A stretch of DNA of 31,137 bases from Clostridiales bacterium (lineage in GTDB: Bacteria; Bacillota; Clostridia; Christensenellales; Aristaeellaceae), in contig SFET01000040.1 of the NCBI GenBank assembly GCA_004557125.1, positions 1 to 31,137 on the forward strand, read 5' to 3'. Shown piece after piece: positions 8,033-15,838 of the stretch (positions are counted from its first letter, which is position 1; every line of letters starts with the position of its first letter). The position numbers and the translations under genes were made by a program. Under the pieces are notes generated by a model. The model made no database searches and was not told the origin of the DNA. It worked only from the letters and a program-made list of their open reading frames with translations.

Positions 8033-8983
8033 ATGAAGAGAGCGCTGATCCTGCTTCTGCTGCTTCTGCTGACCGTCGGCCCCGGCGCGGCTCCGGCCCT
8101 TGCGGCACAGCCCCGCGTGGGCATCAGCTGCCCCTATGAACCGTCGCTGTGGCCGGCGGCGGTCTATCGGACGGCGGAGACCGCTGCGGAGGAGCTGGAG
8201 CTGAACTACGTGCTCAAGGCCGCATCGACGGCGCAGGAGCAGGCCGAGGATCTGGAGATGTTCGTGCGCCAGGGCTTCGATGCCATCGTGCTGCTGCCCA
8301 TCGACGACAGCCTGGAGGACGTGGCGCGGCGGGCGATGGCGGATGGCGTACGGCTGTACTGCTTCGTTTGCAGCCCGGGCGCGCTGGAGCCGGACTTCGG
8401 CCTGCTTGCCGACGGGGAAGCCCTGGGCGAACTGGCGGCGGACGCCATCGGGGCGCAGCTGACCGACGGCGGCAGGGTGGCGATCCTCGGCTGTGCGGCG
8501 GGCGGCGAGGTCCTCGCGCGACAGGTGGCGGCGTTCCGCAGCGCACTTCAGGCGCGCCATCCACAGGTGGAAATCGTCGGCGAATGGCTTGCGGACGGCC
8601 CCGGCCGGGAGGACGGCGCGCGCACCGGCGCACAGATCCTCGCGGAGGTGGAGGACATCGACGCTGCCTTCGCCTGCACCGAGGGCCTCGCCGCCGGACT
8701 GACCGACGCGCTGGCGGCGCAGGGCCGACTGGAGGAACTGCGCGCGCTGAGCTGCACGGGCGGCAGCAAATCGCTTCTGGAGTGGGCGCAGGCGCTGCCG
8801 GAGGAGCTGCATTTCAGCGTGCAGACCTGTTCGCCCTACGCCGTTGAGGAGATGCTCAGACTGTGCGCCGGCCTGCTTCAGGGCGAGGAAACCGCGGATG
8901 CGCCGCTGCCGGCCCGGACGCTGGAGCGGGAGGATTTCGACGCCTGGCTCGCGGACTGCGGCGCAGCGGACGCGCCCTTCTGA
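8033..8983 (+). CDS. Secreted periplasmic-binding-protein-like sugar-binding protein (orphan)
   Basis: A 316-residue protein of the type I periplasmic binding fold (RbsB/Peripla_BP_4-like). A basic N-terminus, a leucine-rich core and a likely cut after PALA form a signal peptide of about 24 residues. The mature part opens with RVGISCPYEP and contains FDAIVLLPIDD and GGRVAILGC, which match the beta-strand motifs of the ribose-binding family. ATG 8033 is chosen for GGAGGTG 5 nt upstream and because the signal peptide begins there. There is no lipobox cysteine at the cleavage site, unlike most Gram-positive binding proteins. No ABC permease, ATPase or sensor kinase is beside it. It may serve a remote transporter or a chemosensory or signalling role; the ligand is unknown. 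Confidence 0.75.
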   Translation: MKRALILLLLLLLTVGPGAAPALAAQPRVGISCPYEPSLWPAAVYRTAETAAEELELNYVLKAASTAQEQAEDLEMFVRQGFDAIVLLPIDDSLEDVARRAMADGVRLYCFVCSPGALEPDFGLLADGEALGELAADAIGAQLTDGGRVAILGCAAGGEVLARQVAAFRSALQARHPQVEIVGEWLADGPGREDGARTGAQILAEVEDIDAAFACTEGLAAGLTDALAAQGRLEELRALSCTGGSKSLLEWAQALPEELHFSVQTCSPYAVEEMLRLCAGLLQGEETADAPLPARTLEREDFDAWLADCGAADAPF

Positions 8984-9033
8984 CCGGGTCGAGCGCATGC
9001 AGCGCGGCGCCTGACCACAAAATGCACGCAAAC

Positions 9034-9059
9034 GCCCCCGATGCCATCGCATCGGGGGC
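9034..9059. terminator. Bidirectional terminator between convergent genes
   Basis: A perfect 11-bp stem (9034-9044 with 9049-9059) and 4-nt loop followed by TTTG on the plus strand. It separates the substrate-binding protein gene from the convergent bile salt hydrolase gene. Confidence 0.8.
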
Positions 9060-9084
9060 TTTGTGCCGGGATCGGGCAAGCCGG

Positions 9085-10059
9085 TCAGTTCTGCATGTTG
9101 AACTGCTGGCCCCGGATCAGCGGGTAGGTGACGGTTGCGCGTCCGTCCAGATCCTCCCGGTGCATGTCCACGCCGGTGATCTGGCTGTTTTCGTAGGTCG
9201 TGTAGTAGTAGATTCCGGCGTCGGTGTTCACGCAGGAGGTGTAGAGGGTGTACTCGTACTGACCCTCGCCCACGCAGGTGCAGCCCCTTGGCTGGGCCAC
9301 GGACTCCAGAATGCGGAAGAACTGGCTGACGCTGGAGGATTCGCTGTCGTCGGAGAAGGAGTTGAGCCTGGTAAACGCGGCGCGCACGAAGCGGGAGGGC
9401 GAGGACATGTCGCCCGGAAGGCCGATGCTGCCCATGCCCAGGCTGTGGCGCTCCAGGGGATAATCCGGCGCGAAGCGGCTGACGGGCACGTCGGCGGTGA
9501 CGTTCAGGTAGTTGTTCAGATTGTGCATGTGATAGTCGAAGGGCGGGTTGTTGGTGAGGATGCCCACGGGGTTGTCGTAGACCTTCAGGCCGTCCTTCAT
9601 CTGCTCCACCACGATGGCCGCGTCCCGGTCGGCGATGATCCAGTGCAGCGGGGCCAGCGGAAGCTGCGGGCTGAAGGAATCGTCGGTCAGGTTGATCCGG
9701 TCGAGCAGCCTGCGCGCCTCGGAAACGCTTTCGCACTGTCCCAGGATCCAGGGGATGAACTCGAAGGGCGCGATGTTATCCCGGCCCTGCATTGCGGGTT
9801 TGTAGCAGGCGTTCTTCGGGAAGTTCAGCCCGGCCATGCTCAGGCCCTTCTCGTTGGTCGCGTCAAAGTAGAGGGGCACGTCGCCGGCCATGGACGCCAT
9901 GCCGATCAGCGCGTAGTGATGCTCCAGCCGGCCCGCGCGGCGCAGCTCGAAGGGGAAGTTGCGCGGGGCAATCGCGATGGTCTCGCCGTAGGAGATGTGG
10001 TAGTCCAGGTTCCGGCCGAAGTAGTGGCATTTGGTCTTGTAGGTGGCTGCGGTGCACAT
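9085..10059 (-). CDS. bsh: Bile salt hydrolase (choloylglycine hydrolase family)
   Basis: An N-terminal nucleophile amidase of 324 residues that removes glycine or taurine from conjugated bile acids; the family also includes penicillin V acylases. Cys2 directly after the initiator Met is the nucleophile exposed on maturation. Other expected residues are R16 and D19 in FGRNLD, N79 in GLNFP, the Asn pair in LTNNPPF (170-171) and R223 in SPSRF. The segment PPFDYHMHNLNNY is close to the bile salt hydrolase signature. No signal peptide is present, so the enzyme is cytoplasmic. The start has AAGGAG about 9 nt upstream. A bile salt transporter is not adjacent. Bile salt rather than penicillin preference is inferred from overall motif similarity. 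Confidence 0.9.
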   Translation of the reverse strand: MCTAATYKTKCHYFGRNLDYHISYGETIAIAPRNFPFELRRAGRLEHHYALIGMASMAGDVPLYFDATNEKGLSMAGLNFPKNACYKPAMQGRDNIAPFEFIPWILGQCESVSEARRLLDRINLTDDSFSPQLPLAPLHWIIADRDAAIVVEQMKDGLKVYDNPVGILTNNPPFDYHMHNLNNYLNVTADVPVSRFAPDYPLERHSLGMGSIGLPGDMSSPSRFVRAAFTRLNSFSDDSESSSVSQFFRILESVAQPRGCTCVGEGQYEYTLYTSCVNTDAGIYYYTTYENSQITGVDMHREDLDGRATVTYPLIRGQQFNMQN

Positions 10060-10146
10060 ATAAAAACGCTCCTTGCGATTCTATACCCCGAATGTGAACT
10101 GAAGATGGACGAATGCGCAGTTTTATGAAGCTGCGGGCATGAAAAT

Positions 10147-10173
10147 ATCCCGGCGGAATCGCTTCGCCGGGAT
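10147..10173 (-). terminator. Terminator after the degV gene
   Basis: A 9-bp stem (10147-10155 with 10165-10173) followed on the minus strand by ATTTTC, just past the degV stop. It separates degV from bsh, so bsh probably has its own promoter. Confidence 0.65.
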
Positions 10174-10183
10174 GAAAACGGAT

Positions 10184-11050
10184 TTATCTGTGCTTGCCCA
10201 GGAAGAACAGCGCCAGGGTGCCGGGGCCGGAGTGCGCGCCGATGACGGTGCCCGTGTAGGTGATCAGCTTGACCTCCACGCCGTGCTTTTCGCGGACCAT
10301 CGCGGCCAGGCGCTGGGCGTCGTCCATGCAGTCGCCGTGGCAGATGAACACCGTGCCCGCATCGGGGGTCAGCGCCAGCGCATCGTACTGTTCGACGATG
10401 GCCTTCAGCGAGGCCTTGCGTCCGCGGGCCTGGGAGACCTTGATCAGGTGGCCCTCGTCGTCCACGTGCATCACGGGCTTGATGTTGAGCATGGTGCCGA
10501 TCAGCGCCACCGCGGGGCTGACGCGTCCGCCGCGCTTGAGGAACATCAGATCGTCCACCGTGAACCAGTGGCACAGGTGGGGAATCTGCTCCCAGGCGTA
10601 GGCGGCGGCCTCCTCGATGCTCGCGCCCTCGTTCTTCTTCTGCAGGGTCAGATAGACCAGCAGGCCTTGGCCGGCGGAGGCGCAGAGGGTGTCCACCACG
10701 ATCAGCTTGCGCTCGGGATAGCTCTCCAGCAGCTCGTTTGCGGCGAGCTGGGCGGCGTTGCAGGTGTTGCTCAGGCCGGAGGAGAAGCCCAGGTAGAGCA
10801 CGTCGCTGCCCGCCTTCAGCTCGGCCTCGAAGGCGGCCTTGAAGGTCTCCACGTTAATGGCGGAGGTCTTGGCGACCTGGCCAGCGCGCATGCGGGCGTA
10901 GAATTCCGCAGGGGCCATCTCTTCGTTCTGATATTCGCGCTCCTCGCCCTCAAAGCGGAAGGTGAGGTTCTGATACTTTACGCCCCACTCCTTCAACAGC
11001 TCCGGAGCAATGTCGCAGGCGGAATCGGTAAAGATGATGTATTCGTTCAT
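10184..11050 (-). CDS. DegV family fatty-acid-binding protein
   Basis: A 288-residue cytosolic protein of the DegV/FakB family, which binds a fatty acid and presents it to a fatty-acid kinase for phospholipid synthesis. It opens with the FTDSACDI motif and has the GGRVSP segment and the HVDDEGHL region typical of the second lobe. The ATG at 11050 is chosen because the family motif starts within 10 residues and GGAGGT lies about 10 nt upstream; the frame extends another 23 codons without similarity. A good promoter (11137-11165) lies upstream, divergent from a DUF1836 gene. No fakA kinase gene is seen here. Confidence 0.93.
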   Translation of the reverse strand: MNEYIIFTDSACDIAPELLKEWGVKYQNLTFRFEGEEREYQNEEMAPAEFYARMRAGQVAKTSAINVETFKAAFEAELKAGSDVLYLGFSSGLSNTCNAAQLAANELLESYPERKLIVVDTLCASAGQGLLVYLTLQKKNEGASIEEAAAYAWEQIPHLCHWFTVDDLMFLKRGGRVSPAVALIGTMLNIKPVMHVDDEGHLIKVSQARGRKASLKAIVEQYDALALTPDAGTVFICHGDCMDDAQRLAAMVREKHGVEVKLITYTGTVIGAHSGPGTLALFFLGKHR

Positions 11051-11136
11051 GGAAAAGCAACCTCCTTGTACATTCTGAAAAGCGGCCCTGTGCGCATGCA
11101 GGGCACGGAAAACGACCAAAGCTAATATACAACATC

Positions 11137-11165
11137 ATCATAACAAATGCAGCGAATCGTGTCAA
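11137..11165 (-). promoter_or_regulatory. Promoter of the degV gene
   Basis: On the minus strand, TTGACA (11165-11160), a 17-bp spacer and TATGAT (11142-11137) with a TG one base upstream. This is close to the SigA consensus. Confidence 0.8.
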
Positions 11166-11187
11166 GTGGTGCGGCAAGAATCCTTCC

Positions 11188-11216
11188 TTGATGAACAAAC
11201 GCGGCTATGCTATAAT
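11188..11216 (+). promoter_or_regulatory. Promoter of the DUF1836 gene
   Basis: TTGATG (11188-11193), a 17-bp spacer and TATAAT (11211-11216) with the extended element TGC. It is 22 bp away from the divergent degV -35. Confidence 0.8.
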
Positions 11217-11275
11217 AGGGTTGCGGGAGGGGAAACGCACTCCCGATGAATGCAACGGATGAATGGAGGGCGCGC

Positions 11276-11860
11276 ATGCGATTCGACAGCGAACTGGTTG
11301 TAGAGAAGCTGCTGGAATGGGAGCAGGATCTGCTCCGCTTCCGCCTGCCTGCGTGGGAGGAGATCCCAGACTTCGGGCTGTACATGGATCAGCTGATCGC
11401 GCTGCTGGCGGGCTATCTCGACTACGCGCCCCGGGAGGGCGGCGCAGAGACGGCGGTCACGGCGGCGGCGATCAACAATTACGTGCGCATGCGCATCATG
11501 CCGGAGCCCCGCAGGAAGCGCTACTACCGGGAGCACATCGCCTATCTGATCGTCATCTGTACGCTGAAGCAGAGCCTGAACATCGCCTACGTGCAGCGGA
11601 TCCTGCCCACGGGCATTCCGGAGGCGGAGGTGGAGGCGATCTATCGCAGGTTTGTGGAGCGGCACAGCCGTGCCACGACCTACTTCATCGAACAGGTGCG
11701 CCTCGCGGCCGAGCCGGTGCTGAACCGCAAGGAGGAGCAGAACGTCTCGGATGTGATCGCCTCCGCGGCGCTGATCTCCCGCTTCTGCAAGCATCTTGCG
11801 GAGCGGCTGATCCTGCTGGAGGGCGCAGCGGCGCAGGAGGATCCGGGAGCGCCCGACTGA
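11276..11860 (+). CDS. DUF1836 family protein, putative regulator
   Basis: A 194-residue protein of the DUF1836 family, common in Bacillota and thought to be a helix-turn-helix-type regulator. The family signature is visible: PAWEEIPDFGLYMDQ, then AAINNYVRMRIMPEP, then a basic segment leading into REHIAYLIVICTLKQ. ATG 11276 is preferred because GGAGGG lies 5 nt upstream; an ATG at 11246 would add 10 residues but has its purine-rich site about 13 nt away. It is divergent from degV and followed by a strong hairpin, so it is monocistronic. Whether it controls degV is not known. Confidence 0.85.
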   Translation: MRFDSELVVEKLLEWEQDLLRFRLPAWEEIPDFGLYMDQLIALLAGYLDYAPREGGAETAVTAAAINNYVRMRIMPEPRRKRYYREHIAYLIVICTLKQSLNIAYVQRILPTGIPEAEVEAIYRRFVERHSRATTYFIEQVRLAAEPVLNRKEEQNVSDVIASAALISRFCKHLAERLILLEGAAAQEDPGAPD

Positions 11861-11872
11861 AGGATGATCGAA

Positions 11873-11906
11873 AGAGGGAGGAACCGCATCAGCGGTTCCT
11901 CCCTCT
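11873..11906. terminator. Terminator between convergent DUF1836 and reductase genes
   Basis: A perfect 15-bp stem (11873-11887 with 11892-11906) and 4-nt loop. Neither flank has a long T-run, but the stem is strong and lies between two convergent stop codons. Confidence 0.65.
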
Positions 11907-11949
11907 CTGTCCGTCGGGGCCGGTCAATTCGCGGGTCCCGTCGCGGGGA

Positions 11950-12879
11950 TCAGGGGCGCTCCTTCAGGGGCGCGGCCAGGATCTCCTCCTTGCGCTTAAG
12001 CAGCTCGCCGGAGAACAGCGCCGCCTTCAGGGACGCCATGCCCACGCGGTCGATGGTCACGCCGAAGCGCTCCTTCACGTAGCCGTTCTCGCGGTACCAG
12101 AGCATGGCGCTCTCCACGATGTCGCCCACCTGCGAAACAGGCACCAGGCGCTCAAGCGGCGTGCCGATGCGGGTGGTCTTGCCCCAGGTGCCGCCCACGT
12201 AGATCCGGCAGAGGGGTTCAACCTCGGCGGGAACCGCGCCGAAGGGGCATTTGCCCACGCACACGCCGCAGCTAAGGCACTTTTCGTCGATCACGACCTT
12301 GCCGTCCACGGCGGAGACCGCCTTCACCGGGCAGTTGTTCATCACGGCGCACTTCTTGCAGCCGCGGCACTTCTCGGAGTCGAATTCAAAGACCTTGTGG
12401 CCCTCGATGCCGATGTCGTTCAGGCTGGGCTTCATGCAGCTGTTCGGGCAGCCGCCGATGCCGATCTTGAACTTGTGGGGGAGCTTCACATTGCCCATGC
12501 CGATGTAGAAGCGATTGTGCATTTCCAGGGCCAGCGCCTGGGTGTCGTAGTTGCCGTAGACGCAGGTGGTTCCCTTGCAGGCAGTGATGGGGCGCACCTT
12601 CGCGCCGGTGCCGCCGAAGTACAGGCCCTCCTTGGCCAGGAAGGCCTCGGCCTCCTCGATCCTGTCGAAGGGGATGCCGGGGATCTCCGCCGTCTGGCGG
12701 TTGGTGAAGGTCACCTTGCCGCTGCCGAACTTCTCCGCGCACTCGCCGACCATCTTCAGATCGTGCGCGGAAAACATGGTTCCGGCGGGAACCACGCGGC
12801 CAGAGAAGAGTTCGGTGCCGCGGTTGAGCAGGAAGCCGCGACCCTTGACGAGAGTGATGTCGTCCTTGGAAAGCGCCAT
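11950..12879 (-). CDS. Siroheme- and 4Fe-4S-containing sulfite/nitrite reductase-like protein
   Basis: A 309-residue redox enzyme. The N-terminal half resembles the ferredoxin-like half-domain of sulfite/nitrite reductases (TFTNRQTAEIPGI). Cys101 and Cys106, then Cys144 and Cys148 (GGCPNSC), form the siroheme-linked [4Fe-4S] site. Two ferredoxin-type clusters are inserted after it: C171, C174, C177, C183 and C201, C204, C207, C211. The size and layout are those of the AsrC subunit of anaerobic sulfite reductase and related stand-alone proteins. No asrA or asrB partner is beside it. The start has GGAGGG 7 nt upstream. Sulfite or nitrite as substrate cannot be decided from the sequence. Confidence 0.85.
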   Translation of the reverse strand: MALSKDDITLVKGRGFLLNRGTELFSGRVVPAGTMFSAHDLKMVGECAEKFGSGKVTFTNRQTAEIPGIPFDRIEEAEAFLAKEGLYFGGTGAKVRPITACKGTTCVYGNYDTQALALEMHNRFYIGMGNVKLPHKFKIGIGGCPNSCMKPSLNDIGIEGHKVFEFDSEKCRGCKKCAVMNNCPVKAVSAVDGKVVIDEKCLSCGVCVGKCPFGAVPAEVEPLCRIYVGGTWGKTTRIGTPLERLVPVSQVGDIVESAMLWYRENGYVKERFGVTIDRVGMASLKAALFSGELLKRKEEILAAPLKERP

Positions 12880-13022
12880 CTGTATACCCTCCGTATTCTG
12901 TTTGAGATTTTTAACCGGGGTGAATTCTCTGAAATGGCTTCGGAAAATATCCTACCATTCGCATGTTAAGTTCATAGATGTGCAGCTCCGCGCGGCAGGA
13001 TGCGCGGCGCTATATTTCCGTA

Positions 13023-13655
13023 CTATTTGTAGCGCATGAGGAGAAATTCCGGCAGGGAGACAAGATTTTCCGGTGTAATTTCGATCTCCCGGGGCATGCG
13101 CACGGCCCGCATATCGCGCTCGAAGGCCTCGCAGGTGCTTGTGTTGAAGTCGTAGTCCGGCGTGCGGTAATGCATTGCCACGGCGTGCTTCGGCCGCGCC
13201 AGGCGGATCACTTCCTCGGCCTCGGGGGTGTCGATGGTGTAGGTGCCGCCGATGGGAACCAGCATGATGTCCGCGCCCGACATGGCTTCCAGCTGCTTTT
13301 CGTCCGGCATGTGGCCCAGGTCGCCCAGGTGCACGATCGTCAGGCCGCCGCCCTCGATGCGCAGGATCAGGTTCTTCCCCCGCAGCGCGCCGCCCTTCTT
13401 GTCGTGGAAGGAATCAACGGCGGTGATGCGCACGCCCTGCACGTCGTAAGCTCCGGCGCTGCGGATGGTGACGAAGTCGCCGCGCAGGGTCTGGACGTGG
13501 TTGTGGTCGAAGTGGTCGTGGCTCAGCAGCGCCGCGTCGCAGATTTCGTCGCAGGGGGGATAGGTCACGGTCTCGTCAAAAGGATCGATCACCAGCGTGG
13601 GGCCGCCCTCGTAGCTGAGGGAGAAACAGGCGTGGCCGTAGTACTTCAGCTTCAT
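13023..13655 (-). CDS. Metal-dependent hydrolase, metallo-beta-lactamase fold (UPF0173/YtkL-like)
   Basis: A 210-residue protein with the metallo-beta-lactamase fold. It starts MKLKYYGHACF and has the metal-binding HDHFDH motif (H46, H48, D50, H51). Further histidines lie in HLGDLGH and AMHYRTPDYDF. This pattern matches the UPF0173 family of metal-dependent hydrolases with unknown substrate. The ATG at 13655 is chosen because GGAG lies 8 nt upstream; a GTG three codons earlier would overlap that site. The start is 6 nt from the stop of the preceding gene, so it is the last gene of the nnr operon. Confidence 0.88.
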   Translation of the reverse strand: MKLKYYGHACFSLSYEGGPTLVIDPFDETVTYPPCDEICDAALLSHDHFDHNHVQTLRGDFVTIRSAGAYDVQGVRITAVDSFHDKKGGALRGKNLILRIEGGGLTIVHLGDLGHMPDEKQLEAMSGADIMLVPIGGTYTIDTPEAEEVIRLARPKHAVAMHYRTPDYDFNTSTCEAFERDMRAVRMPREIEITPENLVSLPEFLLMRYK

Positions 13656-13660
13656 ATGCT

Positions 13661-14149
13661 TCACTCCTTTGCTTCGGATGATTGTGCAGAATGGAGCGCG
13701 GCGTTCAGCAGCGCGCAGGCGTAGAGCCCGCCGCCGCAGCCGCCCCGCAGTGCCAGCGCCGCCCTCTGGCGCAGGGCGCGGTCGTAGGCGTCGATCTCGC
13801 CGGTCGAGGCCAGCGCATCCAGGAGCTTTGCGCCCCGGGCGAACAGGCGCAGGTTATCAGCATCGGCCTGCATGCCACGGAAGCGCACAAGGCTTATACA
13901 CAGCGCGTCCGGCGGCTCCGGGAACGCTTGCTCCAAGCGCGCGACCCACGCCCCATCGGGCAGAAAGCAGGCGAGCGCGCCTCGCTGCTCCGTGTGAAAG
14001 CCGGGATATGTCCGGGGCGCAGAATCGATGGCGGAGGCGTTGGAGATCAGCAGCGCGTCGCCGCGGTCGCGCCGGAGAAAGGCTCCGGGCGGCAGCAGCG
14101 GCAGCAATTCCGCGCGCAGCTGTGCCAGTGGAGAAAACTCATTCCGCAT
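13661..14149 (-). CDS. Unrecognised 162-residue protein in the nnr operon
   Basis: I do not recognise this protein. It is alanine- and leucine-rich, has no clear signal peptide or membrane segment, and ends in a Gly-rich stretch (GGCGGG) followed by a hydrophobic helix. The start ATG overlaps the end of nnr by 11 nt, with GGAGGT 11 nt upstream inside nnr. The stop lies 5 nt before the start of the hydrolase gene. The tight packing on both sides supports a real, co-translated gene. The segment DRGDALLISNASAID near residue 30 looks like a strand-turn-helix unit. No function is proposed. Confidence 0.65.
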   Translation of the reverse strand: MRNEFSPLAQLRAELLPLLPPGAFLRRDRGDALLISNASAIDSAPRTYPGFHTEQRGALACFLPDGAWVARLEQAFPEPPDALCISLVRFRGMQADADNLRLFARGAKLLDALASTGEIDAYDRALRQRAALALRGGCGGGLYACALLNAALHSAQSSEAKE

Positions 14150-15635
14150 ATTTCCGGAACACCTCCGGCAGAAATTCCAGGATGTCGGCGGCGTTCATGG
14201 CGCGCGCGCCGTACCGCCGCTGGGCCAGCTCCCCGGCGAGACCGTGGATTTCGCTGGCGCAGACGGCCATGCGGAAGGGGTTGTCCGGCTGTCCCGCCAG
14301 CAGCGCGCCGAGGATGCCGGTGAGGATGTCGCCGCTGCCGCCCCGGGCCATGCCGCAGCCGCCCGAGGCGCTGATCAGGGAGCAGGGGGATGCAGGCGCG
14401 GCAATCACGCTGGCCGCACCCTTGAGGACGGCGACCGCGCCGAGCTTGGCGAGCGCAGCGGCATCCGCAATGGGGTTTGCGCAGGGACGGCCCAGCAGCC
14501 GCGCGGCCTCGCCCGGATGGGGCGTGAGCACGTGCCGCGATGTCAGCAGATCAAGCAGCTCGCGGTGTTCCGCAAGCAGGTTCAGGCCGTCCGCATCGAT
14601 CACCGCTGGCAGGCCGCTCTCCAGCACCAGGCGCAGGATGCCGGGAGCTGCACGGCGGCTGAGCCCCGGGCCGACGGCCACGGCGCGCTTGCCCCGAAGC
14701 GCAGCCTCCAGCGCGGGCAGGGCCTCCGCAGAGATTGCGCCCTCGCTTTCGGCAAGCGGTATGCACATGGCCTGGGGAGAGAGCGTCTGCAATATGGGCA
14801 CGATGGAGCGCGGACATGCGATGCTCACCAGCCCGGCTCCGCTGCGCAGCGCCGCCTTCGCGCACAGCGCCGCAGCGCCCGCCATGCCGAAGGAGCCGGC
14901 CACGATCAGCAGATGCCCACAGTCGCCCTTGTGGATGTTCCGTGAGCGCTTCGGAAGGCTCGGGCCGATGTCGGCGGGCTCGAACAGCGCGGCTACGGAG
15001 AGGTCGAAACCCTCCGTGGGAAAGCCCACGTCCGCCACGGTGATTTCCCCGCACACGTCCAGACCGTCCGCGAGGGTCATGCCGGTCTTCAGATATTGGA
15101 AGGTGACGGTATGATCCGCACAGATGCAGGGATCGTAGGCCGCGCCCGTCTCGCCGTTCAGCCCCGAGGGGATGTCGGCGGCATAGACGCGCGCGCCCCG
15201 GGCATGATCGGCATTGATGCGTCCGATCAGCGCTTTCTCCGCACCGCCGGGGGCGCGGGTCAGTCCCGTGCCGAACAGCGCGTCCACCCACGCGTCCGGC
15301 TGCGCAAGCTGCGAAGCATCCTCTGTCACGGCAATGCCACACTCCCGTGCGCGGCGCAGGTTCTCGATCGCGTCCGGAGATTTCGGAGGCCGGGGCTGCA
15401 CGATGGTGCAGCTGTACTTTTCATGCAGCAGCCGCGCGCAGGCGCTTCCGTCGCCACCGTTGCCGCCGGTTCCGCAGGCGAAGTGGATCGTCGATCCTGT
15501 GGGCAGCTCCGAAGCGATGACCCTGGCAAGCGCCGTGGCCGCGCGCTCCATGACCTCTATGGAAGGAACGCCGGAGGACGCGAAGTACCGCGCCTCGCCT
15601 TCGCGCATGGCCTGGGGTGTGATGAGTCTGCGCAT
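14139..15635 (-). CDS. nnr: Bifunctional NAD(P)H-hydrate epimerase / ADP-dependent dehydratase
   Basis: A 498-residue repair enzyme that rescues hydrated NADH and NADPH. The N-terminal YjeF_N domain (about 1-205) epimerises R- and S-NADPHX and has CGTGGNGGDG near residue 55 and ADIPSGLNG. The C-terminal carbohydrate-kinase-like domain (about 220-495) dehydrates NADPHX using ADP, with HKGDCGHLLIVAGS, LTPHPGEAARLLG and the catalytic GGSGDILTG near residue 435. The length fits the fused family. The start has AGGAGG about 8 nt upstream. It leads a three-gene operon with an unknown protein and a metallo-hydrolase, behind an extended -10 promoter. Confidence 0.95.
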   Translation of the reverse strand: MRRLITPQAMREGEARYFASSGVPSIEVMERAATALARVIASELPTGSTIHFACGTGGNGGDGSACARLLHEKYSCTIVQPRPPKSPDAIENLRRARECGIAVTEDASQLAQPDAWVDALFGTGLTRAPGGAEKALIGRINADHARGARVYAADIPSGLNGETGAAYDPCICADHTVTFQYLKTGMTLADGLDVCGEITVADVGFPTEGFDLSVAALFEPADIGPSLPKRSRNIHKGDCGHLLIVAGSFGMAGAAALCAKAALRSGAGLVSIACPRSIVPILQTLSPQAMCIPLAESEGAISAEALPALEAALRGKRAVAVGPGLSRRAAPGILRLVLESGLPAVIDADGLNLLAEHRELLDLLTSRHVLTPHPGEAARLLGRPCANPIADAAALAKLGAVAVLKGAASVIAAPASPCSLISASGGCGMARGGSGDILTGILGALLAGQPDNPFRMAVCASEIHGLAGELAQRRYGARAMNAADILEFLPEVFRKYAE

Positions 15636-15679
15636 GTGCCGCCGCCTCCTGAATTGAAAAATGCGACTTTCCAGTAAAT

Positions 15680-15685
15680 ATTATA
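15680..15685 (-). promoter_or_regulatory. Extended -10 promoter of the nnr operon
   Basis: TGCTATAAT on the minus strand about 45 nt upstream of nnr. The -35 position holds CCCACA, a poor match, so the extended -10 probably carries the recognition. Confidence 0.6.
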
Positions 15686-15715
15686 GCACAAAACCCCGCG
15701 CCTGTGGGGATTTTC

Positions 15716-15744
15716 TTGTAATTCGGTTCGAAAATCGCTATACT
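15716..15744 (+). promoter_or_regulatory. Promoter of the moxR operon
   Basis: TTGTAA (15716-15721), a 17-bp spacer and TATACT (15739-15744). The start codon is 95 bp downstream. Confidence 0.65.
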
Positions 15745-15838
15745 AAACTTGGAATATCAGGATCCGGAGGGGCTGTGGAACCAAAACCCGCCAGTCCGGC
15801 GTCTAAATATCTGGAAATGAACCAAAGGAGATTAAAAT

